A DNA stretch of 7,642 nt. Source: Chloroflexota bacterium (lineage in GTDB: Bacteria; Chloroflexota; Limnocylindria; QHBO01). The position numbers and the translations under genes are program-made. Each line of letters starts with the position of its first letter. Within the stretch, counting starts at the first letter, position 1. Under the pieces are notes generated by a model that saw only the letters and a list, made by a program, of their open reading frames with translations, was not told the DNA's origin and did no database searches. Shown piece after piece: positions 1 to 6,452 of this stretch. Where the stretch lies: assembly GCA_024636135.1 (NCBI GenBank), contig JAGXHP010000177.1:1-7642 (forward strand), in the 5' to 3' direction.

Positions 1-989
1 AACTGAAGGCGTCGGAGCTCGTCCATCAGGCCACCGAACTCGTCGAAGCTCAGGCTCTGGTCGCCATCCGATCGCGCGTTCGCCGGGTCGGGATGGACCT
101 CGATGATCAGGCCATCGGCGCCGACGGCCGCGCCGGCCAGGGCCATCGGCCCCACGAGCGCGCGGTGGCCCGTGCCGTGGCTCGGGTCGACGATGATCGG
201 CAGGTGGGTGAGGCTTCGGAGCACGGGTACGGCCGAGAGGTCGAGCGTGTTGCGGGTCGCGGTCTCGAAGGTTCGGATTCCGCGCTCGCACAGGATCACG
301 TTCGGGTTGCCGGCCGACAGGATGTACTCCGCGGCGAGGAGCCACTCCTCGATCGTCGCGGACAGACCCCGCTTGAGGCGCACCGGGCGGCGGCTCTGCC
401 CGACGGCCTTGAGCAGGACGAAGTTGTGCATGTTGCGGGCGCCGACCTGGAGGATGTCGACGTGCTCTTCGAAGATCGGGACGTCGGCGGGATCGACGAC
501 CTCGCTGATCACCGGCAGGCCGGTGGCCTCGTGGGCCTCCGCGAGCAGCTTCAGGGCAGGCAGGCCGAGGCCCTGGAACGAGTACGGCGAGGTGCGCGGC
601 TTGAAGGCGCCGCCGCGCAGCACGCGGGCACCCTCGCGGGCGACGCATCGGGCCGTCTCGAGAAGCTGGTCACGGGATTCGACGGCGCACGGACCCGCCA
701 TGACGACCAGCTCCTGGCCGAGGCCGATCTCGACGCCATTGGCTCTCACCCGCGTGCGTTCGCCGGGCTCCTGCATGCTGGCGAGCTTGTAGGGGGAGCT
801 GACCCGGATTACCTGGTCGACTCCTGGCAGCGTGCCGAGGTGGCTGATCCGCTCGACGTCGCCCACGACGCCGATAACGGTCCGCTCCTCGCCCTCGCTC
901 AGGAAGGCTTCGAGCCCGTTCTCCTCGACGGCGCGTTTCACGCCGTCGATCTCTTCGCGCGTCGCCGTCGGACGCATCACCACGATCAT
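1..989 (-). CDS. aroF: DAHP synthase (3-deoxy-7-phosphoheptulonate synthase), Thermotoga-type, 3' end cut by window edge
   Basis: Condenses phosphoenolpyruvate and erythrose 4-phosphate to DAHP in the cytoplasm, the first step of the shikimate pathway. The 329 visible residues have no stop, and about ten more are expected from the roughly 338-residue Thermotoga maritima enzyme, to which it matches nearly position by position. Residues 1-68 (starting MIVVMRP) form the ferredoxin-like domain that binds Tyr/Phe in that family. The TIM-barrel motifs follow: AGPC (98-101), KPRTSPYSFQG (130-140), GARNMHNF (183-190), LKRG (205-208), CERGIRTFE (234-242) and DPSH (268-271). The metal ligands C101, H271, E297 and D308 are all present, so the enzyme should be active. 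The start fits the family N-terminus and has a purine-rich GAGAGGCGG about 7-10 nt upstream. The gene has its own promoter, leader peptide and terminator upstream, which suggests attenuation control. Confidence 0.97.
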   Translation of the reverse strand, partial: MIVVMRPTATREEIDGVKRAVEENGLEAFLSEGEERTVIGVVGDVERISHLGTLPGVDQVIRVSSPYKLASMQEPGERTRVRANGVEIGLGQELVVMAGPCAVESRDQLLETARCVAREGARVLRGGAFKPRTSPYSFQGLGLPALKLLAEAHEATGLPVISEVVDPADVPIFEEHVDILQVGARNMHNFVLLKAVGQSRRPVRLKRGLSATIEEWLLAAEYILSAGNPNVILCERGIRTFETATRNTLDLSAVPVLRSLTHLPIIVDPSHGTGHRALVGPMALAGAAVGADGLIIEVHPDPANARSDGDQSLSFDEFGGLMDELRRLQ

Positions 990-1034
990 TCGATTGCCGC
1001 CTCTCGTTCGTTCGCGCCCCGGCCCGCATCGGGG

Positions 1035-1068
1035 AAACAAAAAACGCAGGAGCTTTCGCTTCCTGCGT
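1035..1068 (-). terminator. Intrinsic terminator (attenuator) in the aroF leader
   Basis: On the minus strand an 8-bp stem, ACGCAGGA with TCCTGCGT, encloses a bulged A and a GC-GAAA-GC cap with a GNRA tetraloop. It is followed directly by TTTTTTGTTT. This is a strong Rho-independent terminator about 45 nt upstream of the aroF start codon and about 54 nt after the stop codon of the leader peptide. No complete gene ends just before it, so its natural role is premature termination of the aroF transcript. Confidence 0.9.
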
Positions 1069-1070
1069 CT

Positions 1071-1122
1071 GCGGGCACGAGTGCCTCTGCCGGCGAGATC
1101 TACTCGCCTGCCTCGTACCCGC
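1071..1122 (-). promoter_or_regulatory. aroF leader hairpin between leader peptide and terminator
   Basis: The 5' arm GCGGGTACGAG (1122 down to 1112) begins on the last base of the leader-peptide stop codon. It pairs with CTCGTGCCCGC (1081 down to 1071) over 11 bp, with one G-U wobble. Nested inside is a 6-bp hairpin, GGCGAG/CTCGCC (1092-1108). The outer stem ends 2 nt before the terminator stem. A ribosome on the stop codon would cover the 5' arm, while one held on the Trp codon would largely leave it free. I could not find a segment that clearly pairs with the 5' arm of the terminator, so the switching path is unresolved. Confidence 0.65.
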
Positions 1123-1148
1123 TAGCCATAAAACCACTTGCTGTTCAT
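1122..1148 (-). CDS. Aromatic leader peptide MNSKWFYG upstream of aroF
   Basis: A nine-codon reading frame on the minus strand encodes MNSKWFYG and ends in TAG. It carries TGG, TTT and TAT in a row, the codons for tryptophan, phenylalanine and tyrosine, which are the three end products of the pathway that aroF opens. It starts 10 nt after a -10 element, and a strong terminator follows before aroF, as in classical amino-acid attenuators. No Shine-Dalgarno sequence precedes the ATG and the 5' UTR would be only a few nucleotides, so translation is probably leaderless or nearly so. Only one codon per amino acid is present, fewer than in the E. coli pheA or trp leaders, so the response to any single amino acid may be graded. 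The assignment is inferred from position, codon content and the adjacent terminator. Confidence 0.8.
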   Translation of the reverse strand: MNSKWFYG

Positions 1149-1158
1149 TGGTTCGCGG

Positions 1159-1188
1159 ACTCTACGGCCGATGTGCTCGCGGTGTCAA
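1159..1188 (-). promoter_or_regulatory. Promoter of the aroF leader
   Basis: On the minus strand TTGACA (1188 down to 1183) is separated by 18 nt from TAGAGT (1164 down to 1159). The -35 is a perfect consensus match and the -10 fits TAnnnT. Transcription should start near 1152-1156, just ahead of the leader-peptide ATG. Confidence 0.75.
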
Positions 1189-1209
1189 CCACTCGGCGGG
1201 GTAGTAGAT

Positions 1210-1219
1210 AGAGCGCTCT
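1210..1219. repeat. 10-bp perfect palindrome AGAGCGCTCT upstream of the aroF promoter
   Basis: A perfect palindrome lies about 21 bp upstream of the aroF -35 element. It could be an operator half-site pair, but a 10-bp palindrome can occur by chance in GC-rich DNA and no second copy was noticed near trpE. Confidence 0.2.
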
Positions 1220-1369
1220 GAAGTTGCCGGTTGATCGGAGTCTCATCCGTCACGGAGATCCGTGGGGATCACGACCTCAGGCGTGCGCTAGCGGGCGAAG
1301 ACGTCCTCGACGTCAGCGAGCGCTTGCGGTCGGTGGTGATGCCGGATGCAGCCAGTTTGTTGCGTGGCG

Positions 1370-2434
1370 TCATTCGGCGGGCATGGGACCGGTGCCGGTG
1401 CCGTCAGCGTGGTGCGCGGTGACCTCGTGGTGGTCCGCTCCGCGGTGATCACAGGGATCAACGTGGACTAGGGCGTGGTCGAGACCCTTTACTTCGTGTA
1501 GAAGGGCGTGGCGGACCTCTTCGGCGACGCGATGGCCGTCGGCCACAGTGAGGTCACAGTCGACGGTGACGTGGAGCGCAGCGTCCAGGCGATGGCCGAT
1601 CCAGCGCATCCGAATGCCACTTACTGCCTCAACCTGCGGAACATGGCCGGCCGTGTACTCGACCATCTTCACCAGTGCGGGATCGACCGCGTCCATCAGC
1701 CGTCCGAATACCTGGCGGGTCGCATCCTTGAGCACGAACAGGATCGCCACCGTGATCAGAAGCCCGACGATCGGGTCGGCCTGCGGGAACCCAAGCAGGA
1801 CGCCGATGGCGCCGGCCACCACGGCCAAGGAAGTGAAGCCATCCGTTCGAGCGTGATAGCCATCCGCTATCAGCGCCGCGGAGCCAATGCGCTTGCCGAC
1901 ACGGATGCGATAGCTGGCCACGAGTTCGTTGCCAGCGAATCCGACGACGCCCGCCGCCATGACCAGTCCCAGGTTGCTGATCGGGCGAGGGTCGATCAGC
2001 CGGTTGATTGACTCCCAGCCGGCCAGAAGCGCCGAGAAGGCGATCATGGCCACGATGAACAGTCCTGCCAGATCCTCGGCCCGCCGATAGCCGAAGGTGT
2101 GGGTACTCGAAGCGGCGCGCCGGCCCAGAACGAAAGCGATCCAGAGCGGAACTGACGTCAGGGCATCACTGAAATTGTGGATGGTGTCGGCCAACAGCGC
2201 CACGGAGCCGGTGATGATGACAAGGATGACCTGCAGGAAGGCCGTCGCCATTAATGCGGCGAGCGAAATCTTCACCGCACGGATACCCATTCCGCTCGTC
2301 TCGAGGGCGGAGTCGATGGAGTCGGCGCTGTCGTGGCTGTGGGGCCGGATCAGGTTGACCAGCCAGCCCTTGGTGCCGGACGGCTGCCCGTGATCCGCTT
2401 GCTCGTGGTCCCCGTGCTCGTGACGTTCGGGCAT
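1370..2434 (-). CDS. Cation diffusion facilitator (Zn2+/divalent metal efflux) transporter
   Basis: A 354-residue inner-membrane antiporter of the CDF family, predicted to export zinc or a related divalent metal in exchange for protons. Six hydrophobic segments are visible, at roughly 53-75, 78-104, 122-140, 155-176, 186-214 and 220-236. The transport-site motifs are HNFSD (H86, D90) in TM2 and HARTD (H194, D198) in TM5, the HxxxD pattern typical of zinc-type members. The C-terminal cytoplasmic dimerisation domain covers about 245-328. Both ends are rich in possible metal ligands: HEHGDHEQADHG at 5-16, and CDH, HH and HH clusters at 328-342. The start is placed at 2434 because AAGAGGA lies 4 nt upstream; an upstream in-frame ATG at 2530 lacks such support and adds a non-family segment. 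Metal specificity cannot be read from sequence. GC content is lower than in the neighbours. Confidence 0.92.
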   Translation of the reverse strand: MPERHEHGDHEQADHGQPSGTKGWLVNLIRPHSHDSADSIDSALETSGMGIRAVKISLAALMATAFLQVILVIITGSVALLADTIHNFSDALTSVPLWIAFVLGRRAASSTHTFGYRRAEDLAGLFIVAMIAFSALLAGWESINRLIDPRPISNLGLVMAAGVVGFAGNELVASYRIRVGKRIGSAALIADGYHARTDGFTSLAVVAGAIGVLLGFPQADPIVGLLITVAILFVLKDATRQVFGRLMDAVDPALVKMVEYTAGHVPQVEAVSGIRMRWIGHRLDAALHVTVDCDLTVADGHRVAEEVRHALLHEVKGLDHALVHVDPCDHRGADHHEVTAHHADGTGTGPMPAE

Positions 2435-2438
2435 CCCG

Positions 2439-2445
2439 TCCTCTT
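2439..2445 (-). promoter_or_regulatory. Ribosome binding site deciding the CDF transporter start
   Basis: AAGAGGA on the minus strand ends 4 nt before the ATG at 2434. It is the only convincing Shine-Dalgarno match near the candidate starts of this gene and fixes the start at MPERHEHG. Confidence 0.7.
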
Positions 2446-2614
2446 GCCAACCTTTTCGCAGCGATGCCCAACAGTTGCCAAGCGCGGGAGCAGCCACGAG
2501 GTGACGGCTAGTCGACCCGTTGCCGGGCACGCCACATGATAGATGGCGACCTTTGTTCGGGGGGAGCGGCGCACCATCCGAAGCATTGGCGCGAACCGAC
2601 GGGACCCATACTCG

Positions 2615-2639
2615 ACGTAGGCGTGACCGACGTCTACGT
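2615..2639. repeat. Imperfect inverted repeat between the dehydrogenase and the CDF gene
   Basis: ACGTAG and CTACGT flank an inner CGT/ACG stem (after one mismatch) with a 5-nt loop. The repeat lies about 27 nt past the dehydrogenase stop and 180 nt before the transporter start. No T-run follows on the minus strand, so it is not a good intrinsic terminator. It could be a metal-regulator operator or a weak transcript end. The rest of 2446-2665 shows no reading frame or strong promoter that I trust; a TATCAT (2541 down to 2536) could be a -10 but has no good -35. Confidence 0.3.
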
Positions 2640-2665
2640 GGGCACCGTCCTCTTGGCCTGATGAC

Positions 2666-3373
2666 TTACCGCAGGCGGGTCGCATCGGCGGAGGAAAGGA
2701 CGCTCCGCCCGCCATCCACGGTCCAGACCGCCCCGGTCGCGTAGCTTGCAGCTGGACTCACGAGGAAGCCGATGACCCCGGCAACCTCCTCGGCCGTTCC
2801 CATCCGTCCCAGCGGCACGTCCGTCCGATGGTCGGCGGGGAGGAGCCGCTCGTCGAAGTCGGTGGCAATGGCGCCGGGCGCCACGACGTTGACGCGCACG
2901 CCATCGGCCGCGCCGATGATCGCGAATGAGCGCGCCAACCCTTCGACCCCGGCCTTGGCGGCGGCATACGCGGGGGAACGCAGCGAGCCCTCGGCCGCCC
3001 CGACGATGCTCCCGACCAGCACGGCCGATCCGCCGGCGGTGACGAGCGCGGGCCAGCAGACGCGCAGCGCCTCGTACGGGGCGGAGAGATCGACGCGCAG
3101 CACCTCGTCCCAGTGCTCGCGGCTGTCCCATGGGCCCGACGGCGGGATGCCGGCGGAGCAGATCAGCGCGTCGAGCGAGCGATCGCAGCGGGCCAGCGCA
3201 TCGGCCAGGACAGCCGGATCACCCGCGTCGCCCACGACGAGGTCCACGCCATCCGCGTCCGACCGGTCGATGCCGACCACCCGCCAGCCCTCCGTCGACA
3301 GCAGGGAGGCAGTCGCGCGACCGATGCCAGCAGCGGCGCCGGTGATGATCGCGGTCCGTGGATGGTCGGTCAT
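2666..3373 (-). CDS. Short-chain dehydrogenase/reductase (classical SDR), substrate unknown
   Basis: A 235-residue cytoplasmic NAD(P)-dependent oxidoreductase with a Rossmann fold; the substrate is not predictable. The cofactor motif TGAAAGIG is at 11-18. Asp36 at the end of beta-2 (VVGIDRS) favours NAD(H) over NADP(H). The catalytic residues are S122 and Y136-x3-K140 (YAAAK), followed by VAPGAIATD (164-172) and the C-terminal GAVWTVDGG (214-222), as in FabG-like SDRs. Two family positions differ: the usual NNAG is CSAG at 72-75, and the helix-4 Asn of the N-S-Y-K tetrad appears to be Asp95 (VDLSAPY). The start at 3373 fits the family N-terminus (MTDHPRTAIITG); the frame stays open upstream only inside the ppc gene. 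It follows ppc by 25 nt and probably shares its transcript. No clear Shine-Dalgarno is seen. Confidence 0.93.
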   Translation of the reverse strand: MTDHPRTAIITGAAAGIGRATASLLSTEGWRVVGIDRSDADGVDLVVGDAGDPAVLADALARCDRSLDALICSAGIPPSGPWDSREHWDEVLRVDLSAPYEALRVCWPALVTAGGSAVLVGSIVGAAEGSLRSPAYAAAKAGVEGLARSFAIIGAADGVRVNVVAPGAIATDFDERLLPADHRTDVPLGRMGTAEEVAGVIGFLVSPAASYATGAVWTVDGGRSVLSSADATRLR

Positions 3374-3398
3374 GGCCGCGACATCGTGACGGATCGGG

Positions 3399-6170
3399 TC
3401 AACCGGTGTGCTGGAGTCCGGCCGCGACCCCTCCCACGGTGAGCTGGAGCAGCTGCTCTGCCGAGGTGCGCTCCGTGGCGGACAGGGAGCCGCCGCGCAA
3501 TCGCTCAAGCGCGAGCACTTGGAGCTCGCTCAGGACGTCGACGTATGGCGTCCGCAGCTCGACGCTGCGCCGGAATCGGGGGCTGGCCTCGAGGAGCTCG
3601 CGGCGTCCGGTGATCGCCATCAGCTCGTCCAGCGTCCGGATCCGTTCCCGCTCGATCGCCTCGGCGATCCGCCGCATCGGCGGGGTGTCGCCGGCCAGGG
3701 TGGCATAGCGAGCGGCCAGGATCGGATCGGCGAGGGCGAGACCGAGCTCGACGTTGTCGATGACCGAGCGGAAGAAAGCCCACTCGCGGTACGCCGCGGC
3801 GAGGCCGTCGCGCCCGTCGGCACGGCCCTCGGCATAGGCCGTCAGCGCCGCCCCGACGCCGAACCAGGCTGGCAGATTCGTGCGGCTCTGCGACCAGGAG
3901 AAGACCCACGGGATGGCACGCAGCTGCTCGAGCCCGGGCGGTGCCCCTGCGCTCCCTCGTTTGGCCGGTCGTGAGCCGAGCTCCATGCGGCTGATCTCAT
4001 CAATCGGGGTGGCCGCGTGGAAGTAGGCCTCGAACTCCGGGTCCTCCCAGATGAGCTGCCGATACGCCCGCTCGGCGAGGTCGGCGAGCTCGTCCATGAG
4101 TGCCCGCCAGCGTTCGGCTTGCAGCGCCGTCTCGGCGGCATGATCGGAGCGGCTGGCAAGCAGGACCGCGTTGGTGAGCTGTTCGAGATGGCGTTGCGCG
4201 ATCACCGGGCTCGGGTAACGCTCAGCGATCACCTCTCCCTGCTCGGTCAGTGCCAGCCGCCCGCCAACCGAGCCGCCGGCCTGGGCCAGGACCGCGCGGT
4301 TGGCCGGGCCGCCGCCGCGGCCGATCGTGCCGCCGCGGCCGTGGAACAGGGTGAGCTCGACGCCCTCCTCCCGCGCCACGGCCACCAGCTCCTCCTGGGC
4401 ACGGTACAGGCTCCAGGCCGCGGAGAGGTAGCCGCTCTCCTTGTTCGAGTCGGAGTAGCCGAGCATCACCTCCTGCCGCATCCCGCGACGCTCGAGGTGG
4501 GGCCGATAGACGGGGTCGGTGAACAGGCCGCGCAGCAAATCGCGCGCGCCGGTCAGGGCGTCGCGCGACTCCAGGAGCGGGACGAGGTCCAGGTCCAGCG
4601 GCTCGGCGTTCGGCGACGCGATGGCATCGAGCGCAAGGAGGTTCGTAACGTCGGCGGCCGTTCGCGTGAAACTCACGACGTGGCGTGGGAGTGCCTCGGC
4701 GCCGAAGTTCGCGTGGATCTCCCGAATCACGCGGAGGGTGGCGAGCACCTCGTCCGCGGTTGTGCCGCTGCCCGCGAGAGGTTCGCCCAGGTCGCCCCCG
4801 CTCGTGGCGCACTCGAGCGCGGCGGCATGGACGTCCGCGTGCTGTCGCACCTCGAGCGCGGCGAGGTGGAATCCGAAGGTCTCCACCTGCCAGACGAGGT
4901 CCTGCACCTCGCCCCACGCGACCCGATCGGCGCCATGGGAGACGAGTGCCGCCTGCATCGCGCGCAGGTCATCCCGCAGCTCCGACGGCGAGCCGTACCC
5001 GTGACGACGCGGTCCGCGGCGGCCCGTGAGCCGGGTGCGCGTCCGCTCGATCCGCTCGCCGATGATCCCGAACGCCTGCCGGTACGGCTGGTGGGGGAAT
5101 CGTCGATCGAGGCTCGCCCGCAGCTCGGGAAGCGCCCGCAGATCGCGAGTGATGCGACGCGCGTAGTCGGGCGGCAGCATCGCTCGGTCGTCGCCCACCG
5201 CGATCGTCTGTTGCAGCCGATCGGCGACGTTCCGGTAGCCGTGCAGGACGTGGTCGGCCTGGATGCGCAGCGTGGCGCGGGTCGTCTCGGCCGTGACGCC
5301 GGGATGTCCGTCACGGTCCCCACCGATCCACGAGCCCCAGCGCACGTAGGCGGGGGCCGCGGGCCGCCGGGCGCCGCTGGCGGCGGTTGCGCGCCCTCGG
5401 TCGACGAGCGCCGTGTCGAGGGCGCGATACAGGCGCGGGATCGCGCGAAAGATCGTCTGATCGAAGAAGACCATGGCGGCCCGAACCTCGTCGAGCGGGG
5501 TGGGCCGCTGGGTCCGGGCATGGCTGGTCTGCCACAGGATGCTGATCTCCTCGCGAAGCCGCCGTCGCAGGTCCGCGTCCTCGGTCCGGGTGAGCCGCGG
5601 ATCGTCGAAGCGGTCGAGCAGCGCGTAGAGGCGGCGTTGTGCCACGAGCACCGTCCGGCGCCGAGCCTCGGTCGGATGGGCCGTGAACACCGGGCGCAGC
5701 AGCAGCCCATCCAGCATGTCGCGCATCTCGGCGGTCGAGGTCTCGGCGCGGGCGAGACGGGAGACGGCGTCGGCGATGCTCTCGGGCAACCCGTCGCGCG
5801 TGCTCGACCGCTCTCGATGGCGCAGGGACCGCACGCGGTGCTTCTCCTCGGCGAGGTTGATGAGCAGGAAATAGGCGGTGAAGGCGCGGGCGGCAGCGAG
5901 CAGGTCGTCTGTGTCGTGGCCGCGGATCGCCGCCTGGAGGTCGTCGAGATGCGTGGTGTCGTCAGCCGGTCCCGCCCGGCGGCGGATGGCCGCCCTGCGC
6001 AGCTGCTCCACCAGCTCGAAGCGCTCCGCTCCCTCCTGCTCGACAATGACCTGGCCGAGGAGTGCGCCGACGAGCTTGACCTCGCGGGCCAGGGGATCGC
6101 GGGCGTGCGCGCTGCCGATGCCCTTGGGCTCGGCTCGGCGGGCGGTCTCGGCGGCGGTCGATCGGGGCAC
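3399..6170 (-). CDS. ppc: Phosphoenolpyruvate carboxylase
   Basis: Carboxylates phosphoenolpyruvate with bicarbonate to oxaloacetate, refilling the TCA cycle and competing with DAHP synthase for PEP. With a GTG start at 6170 the protein has 923 residues, within the usual bacterial range. Signature motifs in order: TAHPTE with catalytic H165, GGDRDGHP (283-290), LGYSDSNKESG with K577, FHGRGGTIGRGGGPA (609-623) with R612 and R618, IPWVFSWSQSR with R763, and the C-terminal GVAAGLQHTG ending exactly at the stop. GTG is chosen because GAGGA lies 4 nt upstream and family similarity begins soon after (RDPLAREVKLVG); the open frame further upstream overlaps another gene. Compared with E. coli, two of four aspartate-inhibitor residues look changed: Leu813 for the Lys and His921 for the Asn, while R618 and R873 remain. 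Second gene of a likely three-gene unit. Confidence 0.97.
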   Translation of the reverse strand: MPRSTAAETARRAEPKGIGSAHARDPLAREVKLVGALLGQVIVEQEGAERFELVEQLRRAAIRRRAGPADDTTHLDDLQAAIRGHDTDDLLAAARAFTAYFLLINLAEEKHRVRSLRHRERSSTRDGLPESIADAVSRLARAETSTAEMRDMLDGLLLRPVFTAHPTEARRRTVLVAQRRLYALLDRFDDPRLTRTEDADLRRRLREEISILWQTSHARTQRPTPLDEVRAAMVFFDQTIFRAIPRLYRALDTALVDRGRATAASGARRPAAPAYVRWGSWIGGDRDGHPGVTAETTRATLRIQADHVLHGYRNVADRLQQTIAVGDDRAMLPPDYARRITRDLRALPELRASLDRRFPHQPYRQAFGIIGERIERTRTRLTGRRGPRRHGYGSPSELRDDLRAMQAALVSHGADRVAWGEVQDLVWQVETFGFHLAALEVRQHADVHAAALECATSGGDLGEPLAGSGTTADEVLATLRVIREIHANFGAEALPRHVVSFTRTAADVTNLLALDAIASPNAEPLDLDLVPLLESRDALTGARDLLRGLFTDPVYRPHLERRGMRQEVMLGYSDSNKESGYLSAAWSLYRAQEELVAVAREEGVELTLFHGRGGTIGRGGGPANRAVLAQAGGSVGGRLALTEQGEVIAERYPSPVIAQRHLEQLTNAVLLASRSDHAAETALQAERWRALMDELADLAERAYRQLIWEDPEFEAYFHAATPIDEISRMELGSRPAKRGSAGAPPGLEQLRAIPWVFSWSQSRTNLPAWFGVGAALTAYAEGRADGRDGLAAAYREWAFFRSVIDNVELGLALADPILAARYATLAGDTPPMRRIAEAIERERIRTLDELMAITGRRELLEASPRFRRSVELRTPYVDVLSELQVLALERLRGGSLSATERTSAEQLLQLTVGGVAAGLQHTG

Positions 6171-6174
6171 GCGA

Positions 6175-6179
6175 TCCTC
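6175..6179 (-). promoter_or_regulatory. Ribosome binding site deciding the ppc GTG start
   Basis: GAGGA on the minus strand sits 4 nt before GTG at 6170, inside the 13-nt gap after the stop of the upstream small gene. It supports a GTG start and tight coupling of the two genes. Confidence 0.7.
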
Positions 6180-6183
6180 GGGC

Positions 6184-6417
6184 TCAGCCGAGGACGGCGG
6201 CGACGCCTCCGGGTGCGTAGTGCGGCTGCTCGGCGCAGGCAACGATACAGCCTCGCGCGTCGCGTTCCCCGCGGCCGGCGAAGTGCCACCAGGCGCCATC
6301 GGCGTGCCGCTCGAGACGACATCCGCAGGCAACGCAGGTGATCGGGGCGAGTCGGCCGTCGCGGACCGAGAAGGCGGTGAAGTCACGCTCAATGGAAATC
6401 GGCTCGGAATGGTCCAT
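6184..6417 (-). CDS. Small Cys-rich protein of unknown function, probably metal-binding
   Basis: A 77-residue protein that I do not recognise. It has a polar N-terminal half (MDHSEPISIERDFTAFSVRDG) that resembles a beta-strand-rich segment, then CVACGC (C28, C31, C33), a WWHFAGRGERDARGC stretch and CIVAC (C57, C61) followed by H66. The CxxC and CxxxC pairs with nearby His residues (H45, H66) suggest a structural zinc site. There is no signal peptide or membrane segment. Reality as a gene is supported by its tight fit: its stop lies 13 nt before the ppc start, and a -35/-10 pair lies directly ahead of its ATG. It is the first gene of the likely small gene-ppc-SDR unit. The frame remains open further upstream, but that extension crosses the promoter and looks like noise. 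Confidence 0.75.
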   Translation of the reverse strand: MDHSEPISIERDFTAFSVRDGRLAPITCVACGCRLERHADGAWWHFAGRGERDARGCIVACAEQPHYAPGGVAAVLG

Positions 6418-6423
6418 GCACGG

Positions 6424-6452
6424 AGCGTAGGGATCGGGCCGCACGATGTCGG
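6424..6452 (-). promoter_or_regulatory. Promoter of the small gene-ppc-SDR unit, leaderless type
   Basis: On the minus strand CCGACA (6452 down to 6447) and TACGCT (6429 down to 6424) are 17 nt apart. The -10 ends 6 nt before the ATG at 6417 and no Shine-Dalgarno is visible, so the transcript probably starts at or next to the start codon. The -35 matches consensus at four of six positions. Confidence 0.5.

Noticed and set aside
93..1211. 372-residue open frame on the plus strand
   Set aside because: Antisense to aroF and its leader, Arg/Asp/Gly-rich low-complexity translation typical of a shadow; the opposite strand encodes a full DAHP synthase.
1251..1264. Hairpin CACGGAGATCCGTG after the CDF gene as a terminator
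   Set aside because: Loop of only 2-4 nt and no T-run on the minus strand; too weak to call.
2435..2530. Upstream start of the CDF transporter at 2530
   Set aside because: No SD, and the added 32 residues do not look like CDF; AAGAGGA before 2434 favours the shorter form.
3374..3508. Upstream extension of the SDR to 3508
   Set aside because: It lies inside the 3' end of ppc and adds no family sequence; the Rossmann motif begins right after the ATG at 3373.
4017..6341. 774-residue open frame on the plus strand
   Set aside because: It lies wholly antisense to ppc, mirrors its codon periodicity in GC-rich DNA and shows no protein motif; ppc on the other strand has every family signature.
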